A DNA stretch of 64,000 bases, from contig NZ_WJOK01000003.1 in NCBI RefSeq assembly GCF_009649785.1, positions 278,305 to 342,304 on the forward strand, in the 5' to 3' direction. Positions 19,839 through 30,236 of the stretch are shown here, one piece after another. The notes beneath the pieces are model-generated. The model saw only the letters and a program-made list of their open reading frames with translations. It was not told the origin of the DNA and did no database searches. Origin of the DNA: Agrobacterium tumefaciens. Lineage in GTDB: Bacteria > Pseudomonadota > Alphaproteobacteria > Rhizobiales > Rhizobiaceae. A program made the translations under genes and the position numbers. The stretch's first letter is position 1. Every line of letters begins with the position of its first letter.

Positions 19839-20888
19839 AAGCCCAAGCATGCGCCGGTTGGCCGCATCATCGGTGCCGGCAGATGCGAAATCATCAAAGG
19901 CTTTTTCCGTGACGCGGATGATATGGTGCTTGACGAACTCGGCCCCTTCCCGGGCACCGTCTTCAGGATGTTTCAGCGCGCATTCCCATTCAACCACTGC
20001 CCATCCGTCGAAATCATTGGCAGCCATTTTCGAGAATACCGCACCGAAATCCACCTGCCCGTCACCCAGCGAGCGGAAGCGGCCCGCACGGTTGACCCAA
20101 CCCTGATAACCGCCATACACGCCCTGGCGGCCGGTCGGATTGAACTCAGCGTCCTTGACATGGAACATCTTGATGCGGTCTTTGTAGATGTCGATATTGT
20201 CAAGATAATCAAGGCATTGCAGCACGTAATGCGACGGGTCGTAGAGCATGTTGGCGCGCTTGTGGTTCTTCACACGCTCCAGGAACATCTCGAAAGTCAC
20301 GCCATCATGCAGATCTTCGCCGGGATGGATTTCGTAGCAGACATCCACGCCCTGCTCATCGGCGTAATCAAGGATCGGCGTCCAGCGTCTTGCCAGCTCG
20401 TCAAAGGCGGTTTCCACCAGACCGGCCGGGCGCTGCGGCCACGGATAGATGAAGGGCCAGGCAAGAGCGCCTGAAAAGGTCGCATGTGCGTTGATGCCGA
20501 GATTTCTCGAAGCCTTCAGGGCAAGCTTCACCTGTTCCACCGCCCATTGCTGGCGAGCCTTGGGATTGCCGCGCACTTCAGGTGCTGCAAAACCATCGAA
20601 GGCCTCGTCATAGGCGGGGTGAACGGCAACCAGCTGGCCCTGCAAATGGGTGGAAAGCTCGGTTACCTCGACGCCGTTCTGGCGGGCGACACCCGCAAAT
20701 TCATCGCAATAATCCTTGGATTCCGCAGCCTTTTTCAGATCGATCAACTGCCCGGCCCAGGTGGGAACCTGCACGCCGGCATAACCCTTTTCTGCCGCCC
20801 ATTTGGTAATGCCGTCCCATGTATTGAAAGGCGCAGCATCACCGGCAAACTGACCGAGAAAAAGACCCGGTCCCTTGATCGTTTTCAT
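19836..20888 (-). CDS. Sugar phosphate isomerase/epimerase-like TIM-barrel protein
   Basis: A 350-residue AP_endonuc_2 (xylose isomerase-like) TIM barrel. Candidate metal ligands lie in YEIHPGEDLHDG, DPSHYV, HVKDAEF and VEWECAL. Family members isomerise or epimerise sugars, and related proteins break 3-keto-glycosides by beta-elimination. Its place between two Gfo/Idh enzymes and an ABC importer fits a role after oxidation of the sugar at C3; that role is inferred. AGGAGGAG lies before the ATG. Confidence 0.85.
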   Translation of the reverse strand: MKTIKGPGLFLGQFAGDAAPFNTWDGITKWAAEKGYAGVQVPTWAGQLIDLKKAAESKDYCDEFAGVARQNGVEVTELSTHLQGQLVAVHPAYDEAFDGFAAPEVRGNPKARQQWAVEQVKLALKASRNLGINAHATFSGALAWPFIYPWPQRPAGLVETAFDELARRWTPILDYADEQGVDVCYEIHPGEDLHDGVTFEMFLERVKNHKRANMLYDPSHYVLQCLDYLDNIDIYKDRIKMFHVKDAEFNPTGRQGVYGGYQGWVNRAGRFRSLGDGQVDFGAVFSKMAANDFDGWAVVEWECALKHPEDGAREGAEFVKHHIIRVTEKAFDDFASAGTDDAANRRMLGL

Positions 20889-21034
20889 AAAAATCTCCTC
20901 CTGTATCGATACAGTTCAGCGGTAAAACCGCTTTGGCTCCCAATTTGCCAAGCTAACCGCTCATAATTTTCAGACAAGCCCCAAATGCCGGGGATCGAGA
21001 GAATTTCGTTATTCCACTAAAAAACGAAACACGT

Positions 21035-22108
21035 CTAAAGCGCCAGACCGCTTGCCCTGTCGAACACATGCACACGCTCGTGATGCACGGTGGCGGCAAA
21101 GGGGGTGTTGACCTTGACCAGTTGCTCGCCATCCACCACCGCCGTAACCTGATCGCCCGCCAGTTCGAAGACCACATGCGTCTGCGCGCCTGTCGGCTCG
21201 ACCAACACCGTCCTGCCGGACAGCGAAATATCGCCGCCGACGGTCGAACCGATATGTTCCGGTCTCAACCCAATCGTCACCGACTGGCCGCGCTTGACAT
21301 TTCTTGAGGCGGCAATGCGGATCGCCGTCCCGTCCTTCAGCCGGGCGGCAGGTTGATCGCCCTCGCCGTCGACCACGCCTTCGATGAGGTTCATGGCCGG
21401 CGAGCCGATGAAGGCTGCAACGAAGAGATTGGCAGGTGTCTTATAAAGTTCGAGCGGCGTGCCCTGCTGCTCGATACGGCCGTGATTGAGCACCACCACC
21501 CGGTCGGCCAGCGTCATTGCCTCGATCTGGTCATGGGTGACGTAGATGGAGGTCGTACCTACTTTCTGATGCAGAGCCTTGATTTCGCTACGCATCTGCA
21601 CGCGCAGCTTGGCATCCAGATTGGACAGCGGCTCATCGAACAGGAAGACGGCCGGGTTGCGCACCACGGCGCGGCCCATGGCGACGCGCTGGCGCTGGCC
21701 ACCAGAAAGCTGCGAGGGCTTGCGGTCCAGAAGCTTGCCGAGATCGAGCATGCGGGCGGCTTCCGCAACGCGCTCATCGATGACGTTTTTCGGCTGCCCG
21801 GCAAGCTTCAGGTTGAAGCCCATGTTTTCGGCGACCGTCATATGCGGATAAAGCGCATAGGACTGGAATACCATGGCGATATTGCGCTCGCGCGGCGTCA
21901 TGGAATTGACGACGGTGCCGCCAATGAGGATATCCCCATCGGTGATTTCCTCCAGCCCGGCGATCATGCGCAGCAGGGTAGATTTGCCGCAGCCCGAAGG
22001 CCCGACCAGCGCAATGAATTCGCCATCGGTTATATCGAGCGAGATGCCGTGAATGACATCGAGCGAGGCATAGGACTTGCGGATATCCCTAAGTTCGACG
22101 GAAGCCAT
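21035..22108 (-). CDS. Sugar ABC transporter ATPase, MalK/UgpC-like
   Basis: A 357-residue ATPase with Walker A GPSGCGKST, signature LSGGQRQR, Walker B LFDEPLSNLD and the C-terminal TOBE regulatory domain (from about residue 235). Such ATPases energise disaccharide and glycerol-phosphate importers. GGAG precedes the start, and it follows the MalG-type permease with 17 bases between. It is 146 bp from the isomerase/epimerase-fold gene. Confidence 0.92.
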   Translation of the reverse strand: MASVELRDIRKSYASLDVIHGISLDITDGEFIALVGPSGCGKSTLLRMIAGLEEITDGDILIGGTVVNSMTPRERNIAMVFQSYALYPHMTVAENMGFNLKLAGQPKNVIDERVAEAARMLDLGKLLDRKPSQLSGGQRQRVAMGRAVVRNPAVFLFDEPLSNLDAKLRVQMRSEIKALHQKVGTTSIYVTHDQIEAMTLADRVVVLNHGRIEQQGTPLELYKTPANLFVAAFIGSPAMNLIEGVVDGEGDQPAARLKDGTAIRIAASRNVKRGQSVTIGLRPEHIGSTVGGDISLSGRTVLVEPTGAQTHVVFELAGDQVTAVVDGEQLVKVNTPFAATVHHERVHVFDRASGLAL

Positions 22109-22125
22109 GTTTTGCTCCTTTCAAG

Positions 22126-22974
22126 TCACGATTTGACGGCACCGGCCGTCAGGCCCGCGATGATGTGTTTCTGTGCGAGGAAGAAGACGATGACGGTCGG
22201 CAGGATCGTCAGCGTGATGAAGGCGAGCACGAGCTGCCATTCCGTGCCGAATTCGCCGCGATAGACCATGATGCCGAGTGGCCAGGGATATTTCGATTCC
22301 GAGTTCAGCATAATCAGCGGCAGAATGTAGCTGTTCCAGCTGCCGACGAAGGAAACGATCCCAACCGTCGCCACGATGGGTCGTGAGAGCGGCATCGAAA
22401 TGTGCCAGAAGAAGCGCAGATAGCCGCAACCATCCACGAAAGCGGCCTGAAACAACTCTTCCGGCAGATTGCGGAAGTAATTGCGAAACAGAAGGATGCT
22501 CATGCCGAGCCCGAAAGCCACTTGCGGCAGAACCACGCCCCAATAGGTATCGAGCAGACCGAGATCGCGGATGCGGATGAACAGCGGCAGGATGGCGGTC
22601 GCCGCCGGGAACATCAGTCCCAGCAGGAAGTAATTCAGCAGGAAAGACGAGCCGAAGAACTTCACATGCGCAAAGGTGAAGGCGGCCATGGCCGAGACGG
22701 TCAGCGTCAAAAAGACCGTCAACAGCGCAATCACCAGCGAATTGAATATCTGCAGCCAGTAGCGTTTGCCAAAGAGGATATCGCCGTAATTGGCCCATTG
22801 CCACTCGGCTGGCAAGCCGAACGGGTTGACGCGCAGATCCCCCAGCGTCTTGAAGCCGCCAAGCGCCGTCGTCAGAAGCGGGATGAGCACGATGGCCGCG
22901 ATCAGGCTCAGCGATATATAAAGATAGAGCTTTGTTTGCAGCGGCATGCGGACGGAAGTGGATGGTTCAGTCAT
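22126..22974 (-). CDS. Sugar ABC transporter permease, MalG/ThuG-like
   Basis: A 282-residue inner-membrane permease of the binding-protein-dependent transport family with six hydrophobic segments. It has the EAA loop (QAAFVDGCGYLRFFWHISMPLSRP) that docks on the ATPase. Its first eight bases overlap the end of the partner permease gene. Confidence 0.9.
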   Translation of the reverse strand: MTEPSTSVRMPLQTKLYLYISLSLIAAIVLIPLLTTALGGFKTLGDLRVNPFGLPAEWQWANYGDILFGKRYWLQIFNSLVIALLTVFLTLTVSAMAAFTFAHVKFFGSSFLLNYFLLGLMFPAATAILPLFIRIRDLGLLDTYWGVVLPQVAFGLGMSILLFRNYFRNLPEELFQAAFVDGCGYLRFFWHISMPLSRPIVATVGIVSFVGSWNSYILPLIMLNSESKYPWPLGIMVYRGEFGTEWQLVLAFITLTILPTVIVFFLAQKHIIAGLTAGAVKS

Positions 22975-23905
22975 GGCGCATGAAAATCCTTTTGTAACCG
23001 AAGGCGAGCGTCACGCAGATAACGAAGAGAACGACACCCACCGCGCTGCCAAGCCCCACCTGCATGCGCATGACGCCGTAGGTATAGAGAAAGGTGACCA
23101 TGGTTTGCGTGGAGTTGGACGGACCGCCGCCGGTGAGCGGCATGATCATGTCGAACAGCTGTAGCGAGCCGATCACCGCAAAAAAGACGGACAGGCGCAC
23201 CGTTGAGCCGAGCATCGGCAAGGTGACGTATCGAAACTTCTGCCAGCCGGAGGCGCCGTCGATTTCGGCAGCTTCCAGCACGTTCTTGTCGACGGATTGA
23301 AGGCCGGCGATGAACAACATCATGTGGAAACCGAAATACTTCCAGACGATGACGCCAAGCACGGCGTAGATCGCCACATCCTTGTCGGCCAGGACGTAAG
23401 GGTTGGCGAAGCCGAAGAAATTGGAGATGGCAGCGAAAAGGCCGTAATCGCCATCATAAACGAAGCGCCAGATCAGGCCGGCCGCGACATCCGCAAGGAC
23501 ATAGGGCAGGAAGAAAACCAGCCGAAAGGCAACGACGCCCGGAAGGCGGTGCGCCAGCATCATGGCAAGCCAGATCGCCAGCGGGATCTGGATCAGCACG
23601 GAAATCAGGATGATGAGGCCGTTATTGAGCAGAGCCTGCGAAAAGGCGGCATTGCCGAACAGGACCTGGAAATTCTTCAAGCCCACGAAATCGGTCGGCG
23701 TGCCGTAACCGTTCCAGCGGTAAAGGCTGTACCATGCCGCCTCGCCCATGGGCAGGATGACGAACAGGGTAAAGAGCAGCAATGCGGGCGGAAGGAAGAC
23801 CAGCAGGGTCAGCGCACGGTCATGCGCGACCGAGCTTTGCTTGCGCTTCGTCTTCGACGCGCCGCGCGCCGGTATGGACGCAGAAGTCATGGAAATATCC
23901 GTCAT
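22967..23905 (-). CDS. Sugar ABC transporter permease, MalF/ThuF-like
   Basis: A 312-residue permease with six membrane segments and an EAA motif (EAAEIDGASGWQKFRYVTLP). A basic stretch (about residues 17-24) precedes the first span. It is the partner of the permease at 22126 and lies 69 bp after the binding-protein gene. The start at 23905 is weakly supported; ATG at 23890 is an alternative. Confidence 0.9.
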   Translation of the reverse strand: MTDISMTSASIPARGASKTKRKQSSVAHDRALTLLVFLPPALLLFTLFVILPMGEAAWYSLYRWNGYGTPTDFVGLKNFQVLFGNAAFSQALLNNGLIILISVLIQIPLAIWLAMMLAHRLPGVVAFRLVFFLPYVLADVAAGLIWRFVYDGDYGLFAAISNFFGFANPYVLADKDVAIYAVLGVIVWKYFGFHMMLFIAGLQSVDKNVLEAAEIDGASGWQKFRYVTLPMLGSTVRLSVFFAVIGSLQLFDMIMPLTGGGPSNSTQTMVTFLYTYGVMRMQVGLGSAVGVVLFVICVTLAFGYKRIFMRHD

Positions 23906-23974
23906 CTCTATCCGCTTTCATTCAGGCAGATACTGCGGCGCCGCGTCCCGCGCGGCGCCGTCATGGAACCGAAA

Positions 23975-25276
23975 TCAGCGAAGCTCGAAAGCATCCTGAA
24001 TTTGCTTGGCGCCCTCTTCGGCGCTCATCTGGCCGGAAACGATTTCGACGGAGACATCGTTGACCACGCGGCCAACGGCAGCGCCCAGTGTCTGGTCGAA
24101 GAAGTTCTGGTGCCAGGTAGAGCTTGCAAGCTGCTTGGCCGAATCTGCCAGCAGCGGGTTCTTGACCGCTCCATCCGCACCCGTCGCAACCGGCAGGATC
24201 ATGCCCGCAGCCGCCATCTTCTCTTCACTTTCCTTGCTGGTCAGGAAGGCCGCGAAATCGATCGCTTCCTTGGAAGCGTTTTTCGTGACTGCCCAACCAT
24301 TCAGACCGCCCAGCGTGTCGGTGACTTTGCCAGCACCACCTTCGACGGCAGGAAAGGCGAAGCGACCGATATTCTCTGCCGCAAGGCCTTTGCCGTCACC
24401 GGCATTCTTGCGCTGGTTGGCTTCAGTATTGTCAAAGCCGAGGATCATCGCGGCCTTGCCATCACCGAAGACGCCGAGCGCCTGGGGCCAGGTGGAGCCG
24501 AGATAGCCGGGCTGGAAGGGTTCGAGCTTGCCGAACTCGGCCAGTTGCTCGCCCGCCTTGATGATGGAGGGATCCATGAAGCCTTCACCCTCGCCCTTGC
24601 GGGCGGCGTCGAACACGGTCTGCCCGCCATTGCGCATGACGAGATAGCTCCAGTAGAAATGGATCGGCCATTTTTCGCCGCCGCCACCGGCAATCGGAAC
24701 GATGCCCGCTGCCTTGATTTTCTTGACGGTGGCGCCGAGATCGTCCCAGGTCTTGATGTCTTCCGCTTTTACGCCCGCCTTGGCAAACAGCTCCTTGTTA
24801 TAAAAGAAACTGACGAGGCTGACGCGGTAAGGCACGGCCCAGACCTTGCCGTCAAACGACAGACCATCGATTGCGGCCGCGCTATAGGCTTGGCGCAGCT
24901 TGCCACCATCGGCGTCGAAAACTTCCGTCAGGTCCTTCAGCGCACCGGTTTTGGACTGCTCTTCAAGAACACCGCCACCCCAGCTATAAAAGAAATCGGG
25001 AACGTCGTTGGACTGCAGCAGGGTAGGCAATTTTGCCTTGAACGCCTCGTTTTCCAGAAACTGCAGTTGCACGTCCACGTCAGGATGTTTGGCCTCATAT
25101 TCCTTGGCAATCTCCTCCCAGACGGCCACGGATTTCGGGTCCAGCTCCACATGCATCCATTTAACGACCGTTGCGGCCGAGGCGCTTGCGGCGCCGAGCA
25201 TGAGAGCAATGCTTGTCGTTGTGGCAAAGCCTATCAGCCTGCCGCCCAGGCTTGCGCCTGCGTGCCTAATCGTCAT
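23975..25276 (-). CDS. Sugar ABC transporter extracellular binding protein
   Basis: A 433-residue family 1 (maltose type) solute-binding protein with a signal peptide (about residues 1-34, ending ASASA). It is the first gene of the minus-strand operon. GGAGG lies before the ATG. Homology places it near the trehalose/palatinose-type binders of rhizobia, but the ligand cannot be read from the sequence. It is divergent from the ROK regulator. Confidence 0.9.
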   Translation of the reverse strand: MTIRHAGASLGGRLIGFATTTSIALMLGAASASAATVVKWMHVELDPKSVAVWEEIAKEYEAKHPDVDVQLQFLENEAFKAKLPTLLQSNDVPDFFYSWGGGVLEEQSKTGALKDLTEVFDADGGKLRQAYSAAAIDGLSFDGKVWAVPYRVSLVSFFYNKELFAKAGVKAEDIKTWDDLGATVKKIKAAGIVPIAGGGGEKWPIHFYWSYLVMRNGGQTVFDAARKGEGEGFMDPSIIKAGEQLAEFGKLEPFQPGYLGSTWPQALGVFGDGKAAMILGFDNTEANQRKNAGDGKGLAAENIGRFAFPAVEGGAGKVTDTLGGLNGWAVTKNASKEAIDFAAFLTSKESEEKMAAAGMILPVATGADGAVKNPLLADSAKQLASSTWHQNFFDQTLGAAVGRVVNDVSVEIVSGQMSAEEGAKQIQDAFELR

Positions 25277-25318
25277 GATCGTGATCCTCCCTCGGGGATT
25301 TCCTCATTTATTCCCCAA

Positions 25319-25423
25319 TGCGGATTAATTCACCTTAGCACTCGCTCATTGTCAAGGCGCCATGCTGATTTTTTGAGCGAATGGCTTGACACACCCCTCC
25401 CTGACACCGTTATTTAATCCGCA
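25319..25423. promoter_or_regulatory. Divergent promoters with paired ROK operator candidates
   Basis: TGCGGATTAA at 25319-25328 and its exact inverted copy TTAATCCGCA at 25414-25423. Candidate promoters lie between them: minus strand TTGACA at 25355-25350 with TGAATT at 25332-25327 (spacer 17), and plus strand TTGACA at 25386-25391 with TTATTT at 25410-25415. Each inverted element overlaps the -10 of one promoter. The symmetry fits a shared repressor; the sites are seen, the repressor is inferred. Confidence 0.55.
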
Positions 25424-25472
25424 ATCCGACATAAATTGGTTTTCGAACCGGCATTGATCGCAGCAGGACCCC

Positions 25473-26672
25473 ATGAAGACCGCAGACCCAGAACTGATGC
25501 GCGCGATCAACCGGCTAAGCGTGCTGGACAGCATCCGCCGCCACGGACCGATCTCCCGGGTGGAAATCAGCGAAAGAACGCAGCTTTCCACCACCACCGT
25601 ATCGGCGATCACCGCATCGCTGCTCGATGACGGGCTTATCCTTACCCGCCATATCGGCGATATCCGCACGGAGGGCGCACGCGGCAGGCCGCGGGTGATG
25701 CTGGAGCTGAACCCGGATGCGGCGCGCGTGGTGGGCGCCAAGATTGCGGCAAGCCGCATGGTCTTCGTCGTCACCGATTTTTGCGGCAACGTGCTGTCCA
25801 CCCTCGCCCTGCCGATCCGTGTAGACCGCCAACCGATCGGCGTCATTGCCGATCTGGTGGAAGACGGGGTGAGGCGTTGCGTGGTCGATGCCGGACTGTC
25901 GCTGGAAGATGTGGACATGGTCTGCCTTGGCCTGCCAGGCGTCATCGAACATCGCACCGGCAGGATCCGCAGCAGCCCTATCCTGCGGGAAGTAAACGTC
26001 GATTTTGCCGAGGAAATGACCTCACGGCTGAATTCCCCCACCATCATCGAAAGCGACGCCCACGCCATCACGCTTGCCCATCACTGGTTCGGCCATGCGC
26101 GCGATCTTGAGGACATGGTGCTGATCTCGCTCGAGCAGACACTCGGGCTTGGCGTGATGCATCAAAACCAGCTGTTTCGTGGTGCAGGCGGCCTCAGCCA
26201 CAATCTCGGTGACCTCGTGATCGGCCTTGCCAGTGAAGGAACCGTGCGGCTGGCGAGCCAGGCGGGCGAGAACGCCATTCTCGGTTCCCGCCCGGTGGAC
26301 GGGCGTTTTGCAGAAGCTATCCGGCTTGGTCGCGGCATGCAGCATGCCCATGCGCTGATTGCGGCGGAAGACAACGATCTTATAGCGGCAGCCTTGCGCG
26401 CCGGTGCAGCCCTTGGCCTGACGCTTGCCAATATCGTCACGCTGTTTGCGCCGCCACGGGTCATCATCACCGGCTCCAGTCTCGAGCTCGGCGAGCCCTT
26501 CATTACCAGCATCCGCGACAGTTACAACGCCGCCGTGCCGCCATCGCTGGCAGGCGTCGCAGAGCTGGTTTTCGACGTTGCAAGCGACGAACTGTGGGCG
26601 CAGGGGGCGGCAGCCGTCGCACTTTACGAGCTTTACGAATCGCCATGGAACACCACAGGGCCGGCGCTCTAG
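25473..26672 (+). CDS. ROK-family repressor without the zinc-binding motif
   Basis: A 399-residue NagC/XylR-type regulator. The N-terminal winged helix is at about residues 15-75 (ISRVEISERTQLSTTTVSAI); the rest is a ROK sugar-binding fold. The usual CxCGxxGCxE zinc motif is absent: after GGLSHNLGDLVI the sequence runs GLASEGTVRLASQAGE. The DNA-binding part looks intact, so it probably still represses. It is divergent from the binding-protein gene and leads into the Gfo/Idh and ThuA-like genes, so it likely controls both arms. Confidence 0.88.
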   Translation: MKTADPELMRAINRLSVLDSIRRHGPISRVEISERTQLSTTTVSAITASLLDDGLILTRHIGDIRTEGARGRPRVMLELNPDAARVVGAKIAASRMVFVVTDFCGNVLSTLALPIRVDRQPIGVIADLVEDGVRRCVVDAGLSLEDVDMVCLGLPGVIEHRTGRIRSSPILREVNVDFAEEMTSRLNSPTIIESDAHAITLAHHWFGHARDLEDMVLISLEQTLGLGVMHQNQLFRGAGGLSHNLGDLVIGLASEGTVRLASQAGENAILGSRPVDGRFAEAIRLGRGMQHAHALIAAEDNDLIAAALRAGAALGLTLANIVTLFAPPRVIITGSSLELGEPFITSIRDSYNAAVPPSLAGVAELVFDVASDELWAQGAAAVALYELYESPWNTTGPAL

Positions 26673-26725
26673 CCGGCAAGGTTGAGAGTGGGCTTAGGCA
26701 TTTCTGATTTACGGGAGGAAATCAC

Positions 26726-27826
26726 ATGAACAAGGTCGGCATCGGCATCATCGGCTGCGGCAACATCTCCAGCGCCTATCTCAAGGCGATGGCGTCGTTT
26801 CCCATTCTCGACATTCGCGGACTGGCGGATATGAACGAGGAGGCAGCGAAAGCGCGGGCAGACGAGTTCGGCCTTCAGGCAAGAAGTATCGACGAACTTC
26901 TGTCTGACCCCTCCGTGGAAATCATCGTCAACCTGACGATTCCCAAGGCGCATGTGGAGGTGGGCCTGCGCGCACTTGAGGCGGGAAAACATGCCTATTC
27001 GGAAAAGCCGCTCGGCATCAATTTCGCGGAGGGTAAACGGCTTGCGGACGCGGCAAAGGCAAAGGGCCTGCGCATCGGTTCGGCACCGGACACTTTCCTC
27101 GGCGGCGGGCACCAGACCGCGCGCCGCCTGATAGACGAAGGCGTGCTCGGCCAGCCGGTTGGCGGAACGGCTACCTTCATGTGCCCCGGCCATGAGCGCT
27201 GGCATCCCAACCCCGCCTTTTATTACGAAGTCGGCGGCGGGCCGATGCTGGATATGGGACCCTATTACATCACCGATCTCGTCAACCTGTTCGGCCCGGT
27301 CGCCAAGGTGGCAGGTTTCGCCATCGCGCCGCGCAACGAACGCCTCATCACCAGCGAACCTAAGAATGGCGAGAAAATCCCAGTCCATGTCGCCACCCAT
27401 GTTTCCGGCGTGCTGGCATTCAAGAACGGCGCGGTGGTGCAGGTGGGCATGAGCTTTGATGTGGCGGGCCACAAACATGTACCGCTGGAAATCTACGGAA
27501 CGGAAGGCACATTGATCGTGCCCGACCCCAATCATTTCGGCGGTGAGGTGCAATTGCTGAAAAAGGGCGGCCAGTTCGAGCCGCAGGCACTGTCTTCGCC
27601 CTATGCTGACGGCAACTACCGCTCCATCGGCGTGGCCGACATGGCCCATGCGATCCGCGAAAACCGCCCGCACCGCGCCAATGGCGATCTTGCCTTGCAC
27701 GTGCTGGAGGTCATGGAAGCCTTCCAGACGGCATCGGACAGCGGCACCACCGTTTCCATCACCACCGAGGTGGAGCGCCCTGCTCCCCTTGAAACTTCGC
27801 TGGTCGACGGCCAGCTCGGCAAATAA
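26726..27826 (+). CDS. Gfo/Idh/MocA dehydrogenase, ThuB-like
   Basis: A 366-residue NAD(P)-dependent oxidoreductase with an N-terminal IIGCGNISS nucleotide-binding loop, the active-site motif SEKPLG and the C-terminal motif GGGPMLDMGPYY. In the rhizobial thu system a protein of this family (ThuB) helps convert trehalose or sucrose isomers to 3-keto derivatives. GGGAGG lies before the ATG. It is followed by the ThuA-like gene after 17 bases, the same pairing as in thuAB. The name is by analogy, not proof. Confidence 0.87.
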   Translation: MNKVGIGIIGCGNISSAYLKAMASFPILDIRGLADMNEEAAKARADEFGLQARSIDELLSDPSVEIIVNLTIPKAHVEVGLRALEAGKHAYSEKPLGINFAEGKRLADAAKAKGLRIGSAPDTFLGGGHQTARRLIDEGVLGQPVGGTATFMCPGHERWHPNPAFYYEVGGGPMLDMGPYYITDLVNLFGPVAKVAGFAIAPRNERLITSEPKNGEKIPVHVATHVSGVLAFKNGAVVQVGMSFDVAGHKHVPLEIYGTEGTLIVPDPNHFGGEVQLLKKGGQFEPQALSSPYADGNYRSIGVADMAHAIRENRPHRANGDLALHVLEVMEAFQTASDSGTTVSITTEVERPAPLETSLVDGQLGK

Positions 27827-27843
27827 TCCCGAGGAGGAAATAA

Positions 27844-28485
<642 letters not shown>

Positions 28486-28499
28486 AGCGTGCATTGAGA

Positions 28500-28523
28500 G
28501 GCGGCCAAACAAGGCCGCCTTTT
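28500..28523 (+). terminator. Terminator after the thuB-thuA-like genes
   Basis: A perfect seven-base stem GGCGGCC / GGCCGCC with a six-base loop and TTTT after it. It sits between converging genes and may serve both. Confidence 0.8.
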
Positions 28524-28531
28524 CCCTATCA

Positions 28532-29890
28532 TCAACCCCGGATAATTTCTTCCGCAGCCATCGCCACACCCAGAACGTGGTCATCCGTGCCGTGCAGGCC
28601 TGATAGCAGCAGGCCAACGGGCATGCCCGCCTCGCCCGTGCCGCAGGGAATGGAAACGCCGCAGAGATCGAAGAAGTTGCCAATCTGGGTGTTGCGCAGG
28701 GTCTTGGCATTCATTGCAAAGAAGGTCTCATCATTCTCCACAAGCGGTGCGACCTTGGCCGCGACATGAGGCAATGTCGGCGATATCAGCAGCTCATTCT
28801 TGCCAATCATGCCCGAAAGAGCCGCCGTCATGCGTTCGCGCGCCTCGATGATGGCGATGTAATCCGGCATGGAGATATTCGCGCCCAGTCTTGCTCGCGC
28901 AACCACGCGCGGGTCCATCCGAGCCGCATCAGCACCTTCCAGCCGCGCCTTGTGCAGAGCGAAGGCTTCCGCCGTTACCAGCGCACCCTTTTCCTTGATA
29001 AGATCGAATAATTGCGAAAAGACCGGGAATGCCTGCCGCCGTACAGAAGCGCCGGCGCGGGAAAGCCGTTCTACTGCCTGCTCAAAAGCGACCGCGACGC
29101 CCTCCTCGATGCCATCGAAAAACACTGTTTCCGGCACGACGAGCGACAAGCCGGACAGAGGCGTACGCGCCGCGTCAAAAGCCGCCTTGCCACGCATGGC
29201 GGCATCTACCCACACGGCGTCCTGCACAGTGCGAGTGAGTGGGCCGAGCGAATCGAGACTTTTAGCCAGCGGATAGACGCCGCGCATCGAGTAACGGCCG
29301 CGGCTCGCCTTGTACCCCACCACACCGTTGAAGGCGGCGGGAATGCGCACCGATCCGCCGGTATCCGTACCGATCGCCACCGGCACCAGGCCGGCCGCAA
29401 CCGCGACACCCGCGCCGGAAGAAGAGCCGCCCGGCAGCCGGTGGCCATCCGTGGAAGCGGGATTGCGCGGCGTTCCGTAATGCGGGTTGATGCCAAGGCC
29501 GGAAAACGCGAACTCGCTCATATTGGTACGGCCGATGCAGACCATCCCGGCGTCCTTCAGCGCGCTCACCACATCCGCGTCACGGGACGCAGGCGCATCA
29601 TTCGAAAGCACCGTCGATCCAGCCGTGGTCACAGTGCCTTCGAGATCGAAAAGGTCCTTCCAGGCCACTGGAATGCCGTCGAGCACGCCGCAGGATCGAC
29701 CCTCGCGAATGCGTTTCAAGGCGCCTTCCGCCTCCGCCATGGCCCGCTCCGCCGTCAAGCCGACAAAGATCGCCCGGTCTTCCGATTTCCCGATTGCATC
29801 AAGGGTCTCTTCCGCCAAGGCGCGCGGATCAAGATGGCCGCTCTGGATGAGAATGGAAAGCTGCGCGATGTTTTTGCCCTTGTGAGCCAT
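28532..29890 (-). CDS. Amidase-signature family hydrolase
   Basis: A 452-residue amidase. The catalytic elements are present: Lys at about residue 78 (PVAWKDLF), the GGSSSG loop at about 154-159, and GTDTGGS at about 174-180 with the nucleophilic Ser. Family members hydrolyse amides of varied size (aryl or aliphatic amides, GatA-type). The gene stands alone on the minus strand, facing the ThuA-like gene. The substrate is not predictable, and no transporter or other enzyme clearly belongs with it. Confidence 0.87.
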   Translation of the reverse strand: MAHKGKNIAQLSILIQSGHLDPRALAEETLDAIGKSEDRAIFVGLTAERAMAEAEGALKRIREGRSCGVLDGIPVAWKDLFDLEGTVTTAGSTVLSNDAPASRDADVVSALKDAGMVCIGRTNMSEFAFSGLGINPHYGTPRNPASTDGHRLPGGSSSGAGVAVAAGLVPVAIGTDTGGSVRIPAAFNGVVGYKASRGRYSMRGVYPLAKSLDSLGPLTRTVQDAVWVDAAMRGKAAFDAARTPLSGLSLVVPETVFFDGIEEGVAVAFEQAVERLSRAGASVRRQAFPVFSQLFDLIKEKGALVTAEAFALHKARLEGADAARMDPRVVARARLGANISMPDYIAIIEARERMTAALSGMIGKNELLISPTLPHVAAKVAPLVENDETFFAMNAKTLRNTQIGNFFDLCGVSIPCGTGEAGMPVGLLLSGLHGTDDHVLGVAMAAEEIIRG

Positions 29891-30236
29891 GATATGTTCC
29901 CTGAAACCGGCATGTTACGCACAACATGCCGTTTATCGGCAGCTTGGCAAGGTCAATCGCGGTACCCTTGCAACCATAAAGCCCGGTTGATGAGCGCGAA
30001 AAGGGGCCCCAATGCATCGGCGTATTTGGCGTCGATGTCCCATCACAAGCCATCGAATATTTCAACCTGAGGTACATATTTTCGGCGCCTTATATAAGCG
30101 GCGACTATAAAAAGACGGATTAATTCTTAATCGCATCTAAACTTTGTTGAATTATTTAGCAGACACCATTGAAATACATGCCCTATAAAAATTCCATAAA
30201 ACAATCATAACGCGACATCGCGGGGGAATATCGCGA
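29891..30236. other. 346-bp AT-rich spacer between the amidase and the GGDEF-EAL gene
   Basis: A divergent promoter region with an AT-rich core at about 30090-30220 and a TATATAAG sequence near 30092. I see no gene, clear operator or repeat. Confidence 0.4.

Noticed and set aside
23297..25417. Open frame of 706 residues opposite the ABC permease and binding protein
   Set aside because: Antisense to two good genes, no family resemblance.
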